Assembly: GCA_903813345.2 (NCBI GenBank)
Contig: CAIIXF020000012.1
Coordinates: forward strand, 7,339,615 to 7,403,614
DNA length: 64,000 nt
Reading direction: 5' to 3'
Origin: Owenia fusiformis
Lineage: Eukaryota; Annelida; Polychaeta; Sabellida; Oweniidae
The notes under the pieces were generated by a model. The model had not been told where the DNA came from, did no database searches, and was given only the letters and a program-made list of their open reading frames with translations. A program made the position numbers and the translations under genes. Of the stretch, positions 20,901-35,900 are shown one piece after another. Each line of letters starts with the position of its first letter. Positions within the stretch are counted from its first letter, which is position 1.

Positions 20901-23900
20901 TGCGTACAATACTATGCAACTCGCTATCCTCTACTGGTGATGCGCCATCTATCAGTGACGACAAACCTGGAGCACTGTCATCATTTGAATTCAAACTACC
21001 GAGGAGATCATCTAAATTCTCATGCAAGCTTTGTGTATCATCGTCATTAAAGCCTATGATGTCATCAAGTGTGTCGTTGTGGTTGGACGAGTTTCGATTG
21101 CCGATATCTTGCTTGGTGTTGTGGATTTTGATTGGCTGTTTCTCACCTTGAATATGAAAAGCCCAACACCATGGTTACAAAATACAACATCTATGTGGTT
21201 AATAAGCACACATGTTGATGTAGGCAAGCAACACGTAGCGGGAATAGCATGCATGCTGAATATGCACAAAATATACAAAATATTCAAATCTATTTTTTCA
21301 GCGAATTATGCTTATTTTCCAATCAAAAAAATGAACATGTATTCACTGAAAAAATAATAAAATATTGATTCATTTATTAATCATTGTCCACTTTCTCACT
21401 TTTATAGCAGTGAAAAGCATCCGAAAACGTGTTAACATAAGCTCATCATGTGATTGGATCATTATCAGCCAATGAGAGAGTGAGAAAGAATTCAATGATA
21501 CAATAAACTAAAACATGCTATCATAATTAAAAAAAAAATTCATATATAATGCCAAAAAGGTGGTAGCAAGCATCATTGCCATGTGTACATACATTGTATT
21601 TAAAAGTACATTCATGTCATTTTACAGAATCTTTAAAAGGTTGATCATATTGCGATTATCCCATTTATTCCAACATGCTCTCAGGGGCACATTTTAGGCC
21701 ATTATGTTAACTATATTCTATTAACCTTTACCATGCTGCCTTATTTCAGCAAATATATCCCACGCAACTGGCTTATTTTTCAAAGAGTGCAAAAAATGAT
21801 ATGCCTGGACTAAATAATTAATATCTCAATAACTACTGAATGAATCTGGATAAAATTTTCACAAAGGGAAGACACAGTGGCCTGGCTCATGAAAAAAATG
21901 TTCTCATGAATTTTTTCGTACATTAACACGACTGGGCATAAATATACCATGAATACTCCTCCGGAATCCGCCGCTCCGCCTCTTCGTCTGGTCAGAATCC
22001 AAATCTGAATTTGCAGCGATCAAATGTTCAATTTTTCAATTCAGAAAATATTCTAGCTTCTATTTTCGATGACCGTTATCGGCTTCCAAGAGCCTAAAGA
22101 GCTCGAAATCGTAATCCATTTCCTCCACATTTTCGTTGTGATCGTATTTGTCCACCATTTTGTACGATTCGTTCACTAAAAACGACTTAAACACTGTTTA
22201 AATTGTTGAATTGAGAATTATTTTTCGAAATATCGCATTTCTAGGTCAACAGGAAGTCATGTTAGGCACTGAATAAATCGGGCAATCTAATTGGACAATA
22301 TGAATGGCGCGAAAAAGTAAAGTTTTTAAAAGTTTGAAATCGGGCGTACGGGTCCGCCGGCAGTTGTGAGAGACATTTTAGTCTCGGCGGACGAGTCCGC
22401 CGGCAGCACGCTAAAGGTTAAGATACAAATAATCCCATGAGTATATGAGTTCACAGTGCCTGGATCATTCCATGAAATGCCATTTTCTTATTTACAGTAT
22501 AACTTGTCTAATCCGAACACCACTGGGACCGGCCAAAAGTGTTCAGAATGGCAAGGGTTCACATTTCAAAGTGTTTTTATATGGTAAACAATGGCAGTTA
22601 AAAATGGGACCTTAACCTATTGAATCCCAGGCTCTAGAAAAAGTTGAAACCAGAGAATTTTTCATATTGCCATCTCTTGATATTCTACTACATACCTGTA
22701 CAACTTTAGATGCTTGACTTAGTAGAATTAAATGGCAGAGATCATTTCTAAACATTTTAAAACATTTTTTGTGTAAATTGGATAAAAATTGTTCAAATAA
22801 GAGAAATTTTAGTAAAAAATTTGTGACGGACGAGAATTCTTGTCCCTCAAGGTAGTCAAGAGGTTAATAGCATAACATTGTATTGAGAGGTTCAAATTAG
22901 AGAGGGGTTTCAATATACACGTTATAGTATAATTTTACTATCATGCCATTCTCTTGATCGACTAATTGTCATAATTTGGCACTATAGTCTGCTCTTAGAT
23001 CTTTAACATTTCAAGTAGAACAGAAAAGAGGTCTTCCACCTGGAATTTTGATGACAAGATTTATGTAGTGTCCACATGCCTACCAACCCAGATGCAGAAA
23101 AATTAAGAGAAATACATGTGCTTAATCCAATTCAAAGTATCAACAGGCCTCAGGCCCGTAGCCAGGGGAGGGGGGGGGGGGGGTTCGCAGGGTTTGGGCA
23201 AACCCCCGCCAAAAATTCTTTCAAAATCATGCAGTTTTTCACCATTTTGAGCACTTCTCAAGTGATTTTAGCCATATTTGGCCCAAATTGTCAAATGTGA
23301 ACCCCCCTGAAAATATTTGAAAACTGAACCCCCCTTGGCAAATGCTGGCTATGGGCCTGGGCCTTTACCTAATAAAATAATGAAATTATCAGAGACTGTT
23401 TCTGCCAATTAAGTAACATACGTCGCTCTGTTTTAGACAAATCAGATAATTTGTGACCTTCTCCATTCATATTCTATCAATCTAATCAAGTAATAGTACA
23501 AAATGGTCAAATTGTATATCCAATATCAATTTCATGAAACTGATGCTGTCCTTTATCCATCTACTACACCTTCTAGTTTTGGAATATCTTCCAATTTTGG
23601 TATAATCTTATTGAATGTTCCTGTTTATACAGAGTCCTAGAGCAAAGAGTGGTGTAGGTTTTGCATCAAAGAGAAACTTATGGTTTGTTTACATTACACT
23701 TATTGAAACAATGTAACATGTAAAATGTCACCACCTGCCATTTGTTAGATGCTGAACACCAACAACCAAACACCATCCAGAAAAAAAGTTAAAGTGTCTG
23801 ATGTGTTTTCTAAAACAATATAAAGGAAAGTACATATATCTATTTCAAATTATATTTTGACCATTCAAAGGAGGACCATTAAATTGACAATGTGTAAAAT

Positions 23901-26900
23901 TTTCAGAATTTTTTGATGACTGGTTTAAGAGAAAGAAATGTGTGTTCAAAATGTTCGTCACATCGATACCCATCCTTTTAGAGGAAGATTTGAATATGAA
24001 CTTACTAAAGAAGAGAAGGTTCAGGCAAGATTATTGCTTTTACTTATAAAACTAAGGTCATGAGTCACTTGATCTGATTTCCGATCTGATATCCTGACTT
24101 AATTCTATTCCTCTCAAAAAATCTGTAAAGGTTTTTAACTTTTTCTCACAATTCAATTTGGAGTTCAGTTTATACTGTTGTTTTTTACTAAATTTTTGGC
24201 CCAATTTTCAATTCACTTCATTTTTGGGTTTATTTCAAACACCTCTTCTCTATTCTACTTTGCATTTTAAAACAAGCATGCTTATTTTATTTAAAGGCTA
24301 TGCAGTCCATCAGGTCTTCTTTCTGAAAGACACTTCAAACATATCTATCATGTCCAAATTAAATTATTCCAATCCAAAAAGTCCATGTTTTTTTTAGTTT
24401 TTATTATGAATTTCTCATGAGAACTACAAAAGGAAGTTCATTATTTCCCTAAATTTTTATATAATTTCAAATTTTGGATTCAATTCTGGTTTTATTTATA
24501 TTTATCTCAAGATTTGACATCTTTTCTCTTTTATCAACTGAAAGAGAAAACTTGAGTGTAAAAACATTTCAGTCACAGAAATATATGATTGATCATAGTG
24601 AATCACATCCCGTAACTATGGCAACACAAAAGTAAGTCAGCTAGGCTGATTGAATGAAATATTAAGGACACTATTTTACTATTTTCAAGGATACAATTTT
24701 CTTTTCTCTTTTGTTCTACTAAAATAAGAAGGTGGATTTCTTAAAAACAGGATTTTCCGCTGGTTTATGTAGATTTTTGAAGAAACATATTTCCAGTTAT
24801 CTGTAAATATCAATTATTTGATTTCTTTTAAAATTGACATTTTTACATGCACTCTTAGTAATTAAATTCATTTACAAATGGTAAACCACAGTCATGTGTT
24901 ATATGAGTATGCAGACTTCTACATGTTCAGTTTTTTTTGCTTACTACGCAAAACTTAAATGTGGAATAAACCTGGCACCAACTTGAAAATTACATTCGAA
25001 ATATGAAAAATACATTTTTAACCTTGAAAATGTTTACCAATTGTGTGAAAAAGTTCCACTGAGGACAATTATACATATATATTATTTATATGTATCAGGT
25101 TCACAGTTTATAATCTTGATTTCTTCTACTTTTTCTACTACTCTTTAAAAATGGAGGAATGTTGTAACATATATGATGTCCAAATGTAATAGTAATTGTA
25201 GAAGAACAGTTTAATTATATATATTTTATTGATTCAATAACCATGTCATATAAATGACATATCAGTCACATTCTAAAACACTGATTTGCTGTTCACTTGA
25301 ACAACATTTCATATTTTCACTTGCAAAATCGGCATCTACACCCCCCCTCTTAGAATCAATTTCATTCTTTTATGATGATTGGCAAGGACACCATCACTAA
25401 ATCAAACAATAGTCAATTAAATAAATGGAAAAGTAAATAACAACCACAGCCTTGTGAAAACTCCCTGTTGAACAAGTATTAAAATCAGTAAATATTGGAG
25501 ACTTGGGGCATTTCCCAGACCATGGATTATGGAAAACATCTCCATCTGAAGAGCTCTTGTCTATCTCTTCATTTGAAGAGCTCTTTCCTGTCAGGAACAT
25601 ATACACTCCAAAATTAATATCCTCAAGATTTAATCTTTCCCAAATTGGATCCAATACCTCGATATTATCTGACATACGTATATTATACTCCAATTTTCCA
25701 TGTGGCGTCATTGAGTGTGCGGGTTCATAATAGCGAAACTGATATTGGATATGCCGTTTAGATCTCTCACATGAGGTTTCATTTAGTAGACTATTTGAGA
25801 TATTATGCAAGATAAAACCACTATAACAATGGGTTATATATTGCTGTTCATCTATGCTAATTGAGCCTACGTTTTCACTATGGATGATATTTGCCAATTT
25901 GCCGATTTTTATTACTTCCGATTGTGGGATAACGTACGAGATGTGATGCCCATAAAAGGAAGTCCCAGAGGATGAATTTTGAACATCAGTGTAAATTTCC
26001 TCGTAGTAGCTTCTACCCATTGCCTTTTTGTTGATAATATATAACTCAGTTTCATTAAAATTTGAGGCACCCACTGTTTGATAATTTGGCGGTGAAATCA
26101 ATGCGAGAATGACAATCGTTCCAATATATCCCATAATGCACAACCCATACAGACAACCATATATGGTCGCTTGTCTACGTGACTCAATATCTCGGATATC
26201 ATGTACCAAGGGTGTAAGAATTAACTTAATCGTATTCGACGCAAATTCCAGACATCTTGGTATCAAAATAAACAAATGCGCTACATAATAATCCTCCTTT
26301 CCGACACAATTAATGTACTCTAAATAAAACACCCCAATTCCAATGTCGTGAATGACGATCACTCCGAACCAGATTCCCATTGATAAATGCTGATGTTTCT
26401 GAACGGCAATAGATAGCACCACCGCAGTCATTTTTCCAAGAAACCTGATAATCGCCATGATGCTTACATAAGCCATCAATCCAGTGTTAAATCCATCATT
26501 CTGACCCCCTACAACGAGTAGGTCTTTATTATGTGTCGCTCCTTCAACTATGAAACGAAAATCTGTGACTAATGTCGCAAAATCCAAAAAGAGGCTCAGA
26601 TAAAAGAACGGTGATATTGCACGTATGATCGTCATCTTTAGAAATTCTTCAGTATACAATTATCTTATACAAACTTAAACTTAGAAAATACTGTATTTAA
26701 TCATCAAGAAAGTGTTTCTCCTTCACATTATTTCTCAGAAGATTTTAAGTTTAAATCCTAATTTCAATGTCAATAATGAACTTTATTTTTTATACTGCAA
26801 ACTGCAAAATAATGTTTCACCAAATGAGCCTCTTGCAGTAATTATCTGATGTTTGTTAACTAGCTCATTAAATACTAATTGGCACAGCCATCCTCTGCCT

Positions 26901-29900
26901 TTTGCCTTCTGTATTTAAATTCAACATAAATATTTTTCACTACAATGTACTGAACTTTGTATGGATATGAAGATATGATGAATTTATGATTTTTACTGCA
27001 TTATCTCAAAATAGTTGATGCCCAATTATAATAGACGGAGTTTTATTCATCTAATATCCTAAATGACTTCTGTTCATCGTGGAGACATGTAATAGTTATA
27101 TTGTATCATTCATCCTGTAATATGATGTGCTCTGAGTAAATTCATCCTTATATTAAGTACATTTTAACTGTCTTCCATACATGTACAGCTTTTTACATTC
27201 ATTGTTCCGCTTGAATGATCCATATATGGTATTGAATGTACCTCATCATATATTTATATTAACTCATAACTTAATACGACGAGAAACTATGCAGATATAT
27301 GAGGAAATGTGCCAAAATGGTTGTTTTTTTTAAATATCAGTTATATCTACATGTACTGTACTGTGTATGAACACGTATGAAAGCTTACAATATGCATGTA
27401 CATTTACATGAAAAGCTTCTTTACAACTTTAAACCATAAAAGAAACTATTCAAAAATTTACTATTCCTTTATTCAGATGTTTACATTTGTACTGTATTAA
27501 TCAAACTTTAAATGGGGTCAATATAAATGCAGTTTTTCAAAAAATATTTTACATTTATTCATTTGATAGTCTTTTTCTGTAGTTGGTATGTTCATTTGCA
27601 TTCTATTTGTTTGTTTGTTATTTGGTACATTTGTTTGTTTGTGTGTTTGTATGTTTGTTTGTCTTTCATTTGTTTGTTTGTTGGCAAGTTTATTAACATG
27701 ATTGGCTATGAAGTGATACAAATGGCATCAACCTTATTTGCATCATTTTAAAGTTTGTTATAATTCAAGTCGGTCACTTGTCCTTTTTTGACTTTTTCAC
27801 CCCTTTGTGATTTATTAACTGTTTGATACACAGTTTTTATTCTGTAGACCCCTGCTTTAAATTCCTTGAATTCCATGCTCATTTCCTTTGATTTCTCTCT
27901 AAAATTTGAAAGAACTGCCTGATTTTCTTGCATTTCTATACAATTTAGAGTGTTGACTACATGCCTGTTTACCCTTTTCCTTGCTAATTCCACTCTTTTC
28001 CACTCTATTTTCTATTCTAAAACATGACCACAATCACATTTTTCTCATTGAAGTTAATCCAGCTACGGATTAGCAGATTATCCCAGGGATAAGGAGGTAT
28101 CAAATGGGATTATTAAAAACACATCCCTCATCATATAATCCTTTGCGGAATATATCAATATAGAAATATGGCACAAGGTTATATTCAACTAATTCACTCT
28201 GTGAAGTCCAGTTTTTTGTACTGATAAAGAATATACCAATTTTCAGCCAAAATCATTGAAATATTTTTGAATTAGAATAAAAATTTCAAGACTTATGGGA
28301 CAACCCTCGTATATAGCAAATGTAACCACCTGTCATTTGTTGCAGATGCTGTACACTGACAACTGAATGCCAAACACCATCCACAAAAAAGTTGGAGATT
28401 ATAACAAGAAGTGGTGCCTAAAGAAAAGGCCAAAAACTAAGAAACACTTAAACTAGACTGCACAACAAGTGCTGCCGCAAACAAATAAGTGCAGGAAGAA
28501 CAATACAACAAGAACAAGGCGTCATAAAAACCCGAATAAGTAGAACAGATTTAGTATCACATGTATCGTGTTGATCAGATTAGACAAGTTTTACTGTATT
28601 ATTATCAGAAGAAGCTACAGGGTGACAGCTACATAATGCCTTGGTCACATTTGCTCTGATTTTCACGACCGCGCCCGGGTAATTGAGTATTTTGTTCAAA
28701 ATTGAATACAATAGTGAGCAAAACACTGAATCTGCCTGGCGCTGGCCGATAGATCGGAGAAAATGTGACCCAGTCATAACTGTTTCATAATTTGACCTAG
28801 TTTTCATTGTTGATTTACTTGAGGTCAAAGAAGTCTATTTTTATCTTCTCATTTTCTCATCCAAATAGCATACTTGTAATATCAATACCCAACTTTATAA
28901 TAAAATCAACTAACATTCAAAAATGCTAGTGGTTGAGATCAATAAAACAATAATAATTTTAGCTGAAGGTAATTACGAAGTATTATATCCGAAATTAACT
29001 TGCTTTATAACACAATAAAATCAAAATAAAATCACAAAAGGAATTGTTCCATAAAATTAGATCCATTCAGATAAGAAACAATATTTTCTCAATTGATATT
29101 TCATAAAAAATTATATCTTCAGATCAATATGTTTCATAAAAGACAAAATAAATGTCACCCATTCTATTTCTCTCCTTCCTCACTTATTCCACATTATTTC
29201 TCTTAAAATTCAAACAAAATGACAGATTTGCTTGCATTTCCATACATTTTAGAGTGTTCCCTACATGTCTGTTTACTTTATTCCTTGCTGATTTCACTCT
29301 ATTTCTCTCTATTCTCAATTTTAAAACACGACCAGTCTTTTTTTCTGACACGTGATCCAGTGATATTCAGATCAATGGCACACTATCAGGTACTATATAC
29401 TAATTGATTTATCTACAATTACGCCAAAAATATCGCATTTTTTAATCAAGATGCAGAATAATAGAATAACAAATAATCAAACTCATTGAGCACAATAATA
29501 TTCAACAAAAATCTGATATACTAGAATACCAGATATCTTTTACCATTTCATACAGATTTTATAGATAGCCAGTAGAGAGATATCTACATGTTCAAAATAT
29601 ATTTCTAAGGGACACCAGAAAATCAGTAAGAGCACTAAGTTCCTTTGGATTGGATCAATACAGGACTGCTACTGAACTGGCATGAACAAAACCAATAGAA
29701 TGGCAATAGAAGAAAAATGGCATTATTGGTCTTTCAAAATATCTAGCACATAACAGCTATAGTCCAGTCTGAGCTACAGGCTAAAAAATTAAGACTCAGT
29801 TTGTATGTTCAATATAAGGAAAATGGTATTTTGTGGTCTTCCGAATATCTTGCACATTGTTATAGTCTTGCTTGTCCAGTCTTAAATACTTCAGGCTTAA

Positions 29901-32900
29901 CTTAAGTCCTTAAGTACAGTCTTAGCTAGTCCAGCCTTAATTGGTCCAGTCTTAACTAGTTCAGTCTTAACGTGAATCCTTGAGTGCAGTCTTAGCTAGT
30001 CCAGCCTTAATTGGTCCAGTCTTAGCTGGTCCAGTCTTAACTAGTTCACTCTTAACTTAAGTCCTTAAGTACAGTTTTAGCTAGTCCAGCCTTAATTGGT
30101 CCAGTCTTAGCTGGTCCAGTCTTAACTAGTTCAGCCTTAACTTAAGTCCTTAAGTCCAGTCTTAGCTAGTCCAATCTTAACTGGTCCAGTCTCATCTCGT
30201 CCAGTCTTAAGTAGTTCAGCCTTAACTTAAATCCTTAAGTCCAGTCTTAGCTAGTTCAATTTTAACTGGTCCAGTCTTAGCTGGTTCAGTCTTAACTACT
30301 CAGTAGTTCAGCCTTAACTTAAGTCCTTAAGTCCATTCTTAGCTAGTCCAATCTTAACTAGTTCAGCCTTAACTTAAATCCTTAAGTCCAGTCTTAGCTA
30401 GTTCAATTTTAACTGGTCCAGTCTTAGCTGGTTCAGACTTAACTACTCAGTAGTTCAGCCTTAACTTAAGTCCTTAAGTCCATTCTTAGCTAGTCCAATC
30501 TTAACTAGTTCAGCCTTAACTGAAATCCTTAAGTCCAGTATTAGCTAATCCAGTCTAAACTGCTCAGTCTTAGCTAGTTCAGTCTATGGCACAGCCCAAA
30601 ATATGCCTTAGAGATTGAAATTCATTCATAATACTACATATTTTGTACTATGACTTTGAAGTAAATTATATACATGTATGTATAATCATATCATTAGTAA
30701 TACATGGCATTAACATGCAAAATGTAACCACCTGCCATTTGTTACAGAAGCCAATCGCCAAAGACTGTTCACAAAAAAGTGACATAAAAAATTGACTCAT
30801 GCAAATTAAGGCACAAATTGGCACAGATGAACAACGATATGCCCTTTATTGATAAAGTGGTTTTATATCTGAAATGAACATGTAATATGAAATAGAAATA
30901 TCTGAGATGTTCTTGTTCTTGGTGATGTACAAAGAATAGCTGAGTTAATGCATTTGCTATGTATCATTTATAATCCTCTCTCTCCAGGGATAATCTCATA
31001 TCTATGTTTAGATGAAAAAGCTACTACAGGGGGATTATAACAGGAAAAACTGGAAAGAGCATTCAAACAAAAGGTCACTGTGGTCATGATTTTAAAACGA
31101 AAAATATTGAATAAAAGAGTGGAATCGGCAAGGAATAAAGTATACAGACATGTAGTTGACACTCTAAATTGTATAGAAATGCAAGAAAATCAGGCAATTC
31201 TTTCAAATTTTAGAGAGAAATCTAGTGAAAAAGCATGATAATGGAGAAATGGCAATTGCAGAAGGATTACAAGAATGGTGAATAATCAATCCCTTTGTTC
31301 TGTAGGGTGCACAAATATGATTAAGAATAATGTGTCTATAGATATACTATCAATCAAGCAAGAACTGTAATATTATCTTTGTTCAAATCTTTGAAAAAAA
31401 ATCAAGTGAAAAACCATGACAAGAGAGAAAATGGCAAACTCTAGCAGACGGCAATAAAGTATAGATATACTATCAATCAAACGAGGAACTGTAATATTAT
31501 ATCATATACAGACACTCAGAACAAAGTACCTATTTTCTCTACTAATGCTCTCCATCAAAGACATTCCATTACTCGGAAAAACAGCCATTTATCAGATGTA
31601 ATGATGGCCCTTATAACACAACATGGGAGTCAGTGTTGGTTTTAAGCATTAGTTGGTAAAATATGGAAATTGGGTGACTAAAATGAAATTACAAATGATG
31701 GGTATGGAATATTCACTGTAATGAGAAAATTCCGTAGTGCGAATTATAATTATTTCTTAGCTTTAATAATTAGAGGGCAAAATGTCATATCAAATTGCAA
31801 TTACAATATGAAGCCATTTGTTACAGAACACTATATGTCTTTTTTTGCCAGTTACAAAAAAGGTGTTTGCAATAATATATCACCAGTTTTTGGGGTGATT
31901 CAAAAATTCAAGTATATAAGCATGTTTGTGGTGTTTTAGTTAAGCAACAATCTGAATAATATAGGTAAATGGCATATTTCAGAATGACCATTCCTTCTTG
32001 CCCATTTTTGGCACTTCTTTACAACTTAAAGTATAATCTGCATGCCTATTTGCTTTATTTTGTCCTCATTCTTTTCTTTTCCGCTTAATTTTGCATTTCA
32101 AAACATAACCACCATTATTTTTTCATTCCAATACATCAAGAAACAAAAGAACATATACTGTAAGTTGCTTTAATTTGACAGCCGTTTTAATTTTGCAGAT
32201 TTGGCGGATTGATGACACCCGCCAAATTAGGTCTCCCCCAGATCCACTATTGGTACAGACAAAAAATTCTGATATCAAGAGAGATAGAATAGCACTTTCG
32301 GTGTTGAGGATGACTTAAAGTACAGTTAGTCCTCCAATGTTCGCATTTTCCATATGGGTAAATCCACCAAAGTAAATAGTAGCTAAAATTTCTAAATTTG
32401 CCCAATCTGGCCCAATCTGCCAAATTAAATAGCGCCAATTTAAAGCAACTTACAGAATGACCTCATATAGGAAATCTCAACTATTGAAACAAAGCCACAT
32501 CAATCATGCCATATAAGGACAATTCATATATATGACCTAATACAGGAAATCTCAAATTGAAACAAAGCCACATCAATCATGCCATATAAGGGCCATTAAG
32601 TGGTTCTGTTTGCCAATCCATCCATTTTCAACATGGCTGCAATATCACAAATCAAACCATCAAGCAATGATCTAAAGCTTGCAATCCCATTTGAGGCTCT
32701 CTTTATTAACTTATATGAAACTGGCTTTTGTTGGCTGGCTAATGTTTACAAGGCTGTCCTTGAATTATTTCTATTCAATTTTCTATAAGTTACAAAATTT
32801 CAAATTTATATACGGTATATAAATTTATATTTATATAGCACATTGACATGATTAAACAAGGCATTAACATTCAAAATGTCACCACCTGCCATTCAATACA

Positions 32901-35900
32901 AAAAACTGACTGCCGAATGCAGACCACCAACCACTACATGTATACATGTACTACATGTAGTTTTCAGGAAAACATGGCCACACAAAATTCACCAGATTGA
33001 TCGATGAAATGGTTTTGCCCAAATATGTAGCTCACTCATAGCTTATATTACCATGTAATAAAATTGAGCTTTTGTAGTAAGAATACTCAAGTGTTACAGT
33101 TGCTAAACGCATCTAGGTCCTGTATAGAAAAACCTCCTCCCACTCTATCTCTCACTTATAGAGAACAGGGAGAATAAAGGGATGAACAATGAAGAAAGTT
33201 ACCTCCCTGGTATTTCTCCCCCTGAGGGTGCTGCCACCATTAACCCCTTGAAAACCCGAATGCATTTACATTTTTCACCAATTTTTGCTATTTTACTTTC
33301 ATACTACAGGATATTTTCTTTTCGTTTTGATGAGATAAGTGAAGAAAGATCTGTATCACACATTTATGCCTTGGTCACATAGGCTCCGATTTTCACTACG
33401 GCGCCCGGCCGATGAGTATTTTGTTCAAAATCGGCTGGTGAGCCCGGGCATCGTACAGGCGCCGGGCGATGATCGCCACTCATCGGCCGATTTTTAGACA
33501 TCGTACGGGCGCCGGCAGAGTTTTATCGCAGAGATAAAAGTTGCCGATGTCTTGGCGATTTTTTCTCAACCAAACTCATCGGTACCTACCCGGCTGTGTC
33601 CCGTCCGATCATCGTACGATTATCTTACGGCGCCCGGTGGCATCGCACGGTCATCTTGGGATTTTGCGTGCTGATTTGTTTGATAAATCTTAATAATGAT
33701 TACTTATAAAGTAATATAAAGGTTTTAAAAATAATGAGGTAAGGAATTATAATTACTACACACTGTCAGAGATTTTTTATAAAATATAAATGGAACGATT
33801 AGGCTTACTGTAAAACAATGACACACATTTGAATGACTGGGTGGATGGGTTGATCTAGTCTTTCTTATATTGACATTAATCGTGTATGTCTGTCATACAC
33901 AATGAATAGAGTGATACATTTCTATGCGTATATCCACTCATGCATAAACCATTACAAATCTATATTCTAAAAATCTTCTGAAAGTTCACTGTCTCAATTA
34001 CAGTTAATATGCCAAAGGCTAAGGATAGAGGGGATAAGGCCAATGGGCCATATATCAGGAAGGCCTTGGGAAGACAGGTGGAAAAAGACAATAACAATGC
34101 TAGTGAGCTGGTGGATGATGAAGATTTAGATGTGTCTAGGGAAGAGAGTACTCCACTTGAAATAGAAGAAAAAATCGCCAATTTCTTTGAAGATAGGCCA
34201 TATTTTTATGACCAAACAAATTCTCTTCACGAGAACAGTCAAAAGAAAGATGCAGAAATATGGAATTTTGCTTATAGCATCGGATGGACAGGTAGACATA
34301 GTATTTGTTTATATGAAAGATCTAAAAATGAATTAAGGTCAGGGTTCACTTTAATGAAAAGACCACGTGCAGTATGGCAAGTGATTTTAGACGGTCATAT
34401 CTTTCACCATGAGCACTTTCTGGGCATAAATACAGTGTTTTTATTAAAACAATATGTTTTCTTTCAATTGAAGTACCCATGATATAGTAATAAAAATATC
34501 AATCAAACAATTTGAAAAATTATGAATAGGGACCCCATGTCAGCATTTTTTCTAAATATTGAACCTATTTACTCAAAAGAGGATCTTTCTGATTTTTATT
34601 GGATGGAAACATTATTATCCTGGAAGTCCTGTCTATCGAAGTATTTCGTTTTCAAATCTTGCATTCACGCCATGTGGAACAGGCATACCGGGTCATACAA
34701 GAATTTTGTATAAATCTAGAGACCTGTAGATCGATCGACCGATGTCCTGGCGGGTGCCGTACGGCCATCGGCAGATAGCCTTGCGATACCCGTGCGATGT
34801 CTTTCAGATTCAATTGATTGCGGGCGCCGTACGATGCCTGTACTAATGCGACCATACTCACGATTAGATCAAGACATCGGTGAAAAGTCACCGGCGCCCG
34901 GTCGATTTAGAAATGACTACTCATCGGCCGGCGCCCGGCGGCTATGTGACCCAGGCATTAATTACATAGTAAGTATAAATTGGACAAGACTGTCAAAGTT
35001 AGAGCCATTTTAGTGAGACTGATACATCTGTCATCTGGATTCATAGGTTAATGCCTCCTCTCTGGCACTCTATCACTTGCGGAAATACTCGATCCAGTAC
35101 CCCTGGGTATTGTCTGGAGGGTCAAGATTCAATTATTTATGATTTTCCGGATTCTCAGGACAAACAGTAATTAAAGCCAAATATTTTACAAGCCACATTA
35201 CTCATTTAGCACATTGACATTATCTTCTGCAACATAAATTGCATTATGGATATTACAATCTGCTTTATAAATTGCATTATGGGTATTACCTTCTGCCAAA
35301 TAAATTGCATTATTGGAAACATAACTTCATTCATTTGTTACAGCAATCACTCCTAATTCCCCTATTTAGTGCCAACTCTGAATATTCTGTATATTTTCCC
35401 ATTCTTGAACTAGCACAAAATCACACTTATTCCTCATCATTTCTCTCTAAAATCACTACATATCACCTTAATTCTTGCATATCTTAACATTCAAATCTAT
35501 TGACAGTGATACTATATATTCCATTATCGTTAGTTCTACTGATTTTTCTCAATTGTTGAGTTTATAATTTGACCTTGTGATAATTTTCTCCAAAGAATAT
35601 TGACAAATATATCAATATTCACCAGTCAGACTTTTTCTTCACAGCATTTTTCCAACTCATACCCTTTTCAAGTAAGTCGTACATATAGACTCTGAGCTCC
35701 CACTTTCTACCTCCCATAAGAGGTATATAAGGAAGTTAGAACTTGAAGCAAGACTAAAATGAAGTGTTTCCTCAAATGTTGCATTATGGGTATTACCTTC
35801 TGCCAAATAAATTGCATTATGGGAAACATTCAAGTGTTTACTTAAAGGCTCTATCATTCATGTTTAAATGCAGTGCAGTAAAACCTGTTTAAGTGGAACT

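Noticed and set aside
29870-30590. CRISPR-like array
   Set aside because: Units are contiguous and diverged, without unique spacers, in an animal genome; ordinary minisatellite.
34522-34713. Second exon of the Harbinger MADF-like gene
   Set aside because: The peptide shows no MADF or DDE features, and no acceptor with a suitable phase is evident.
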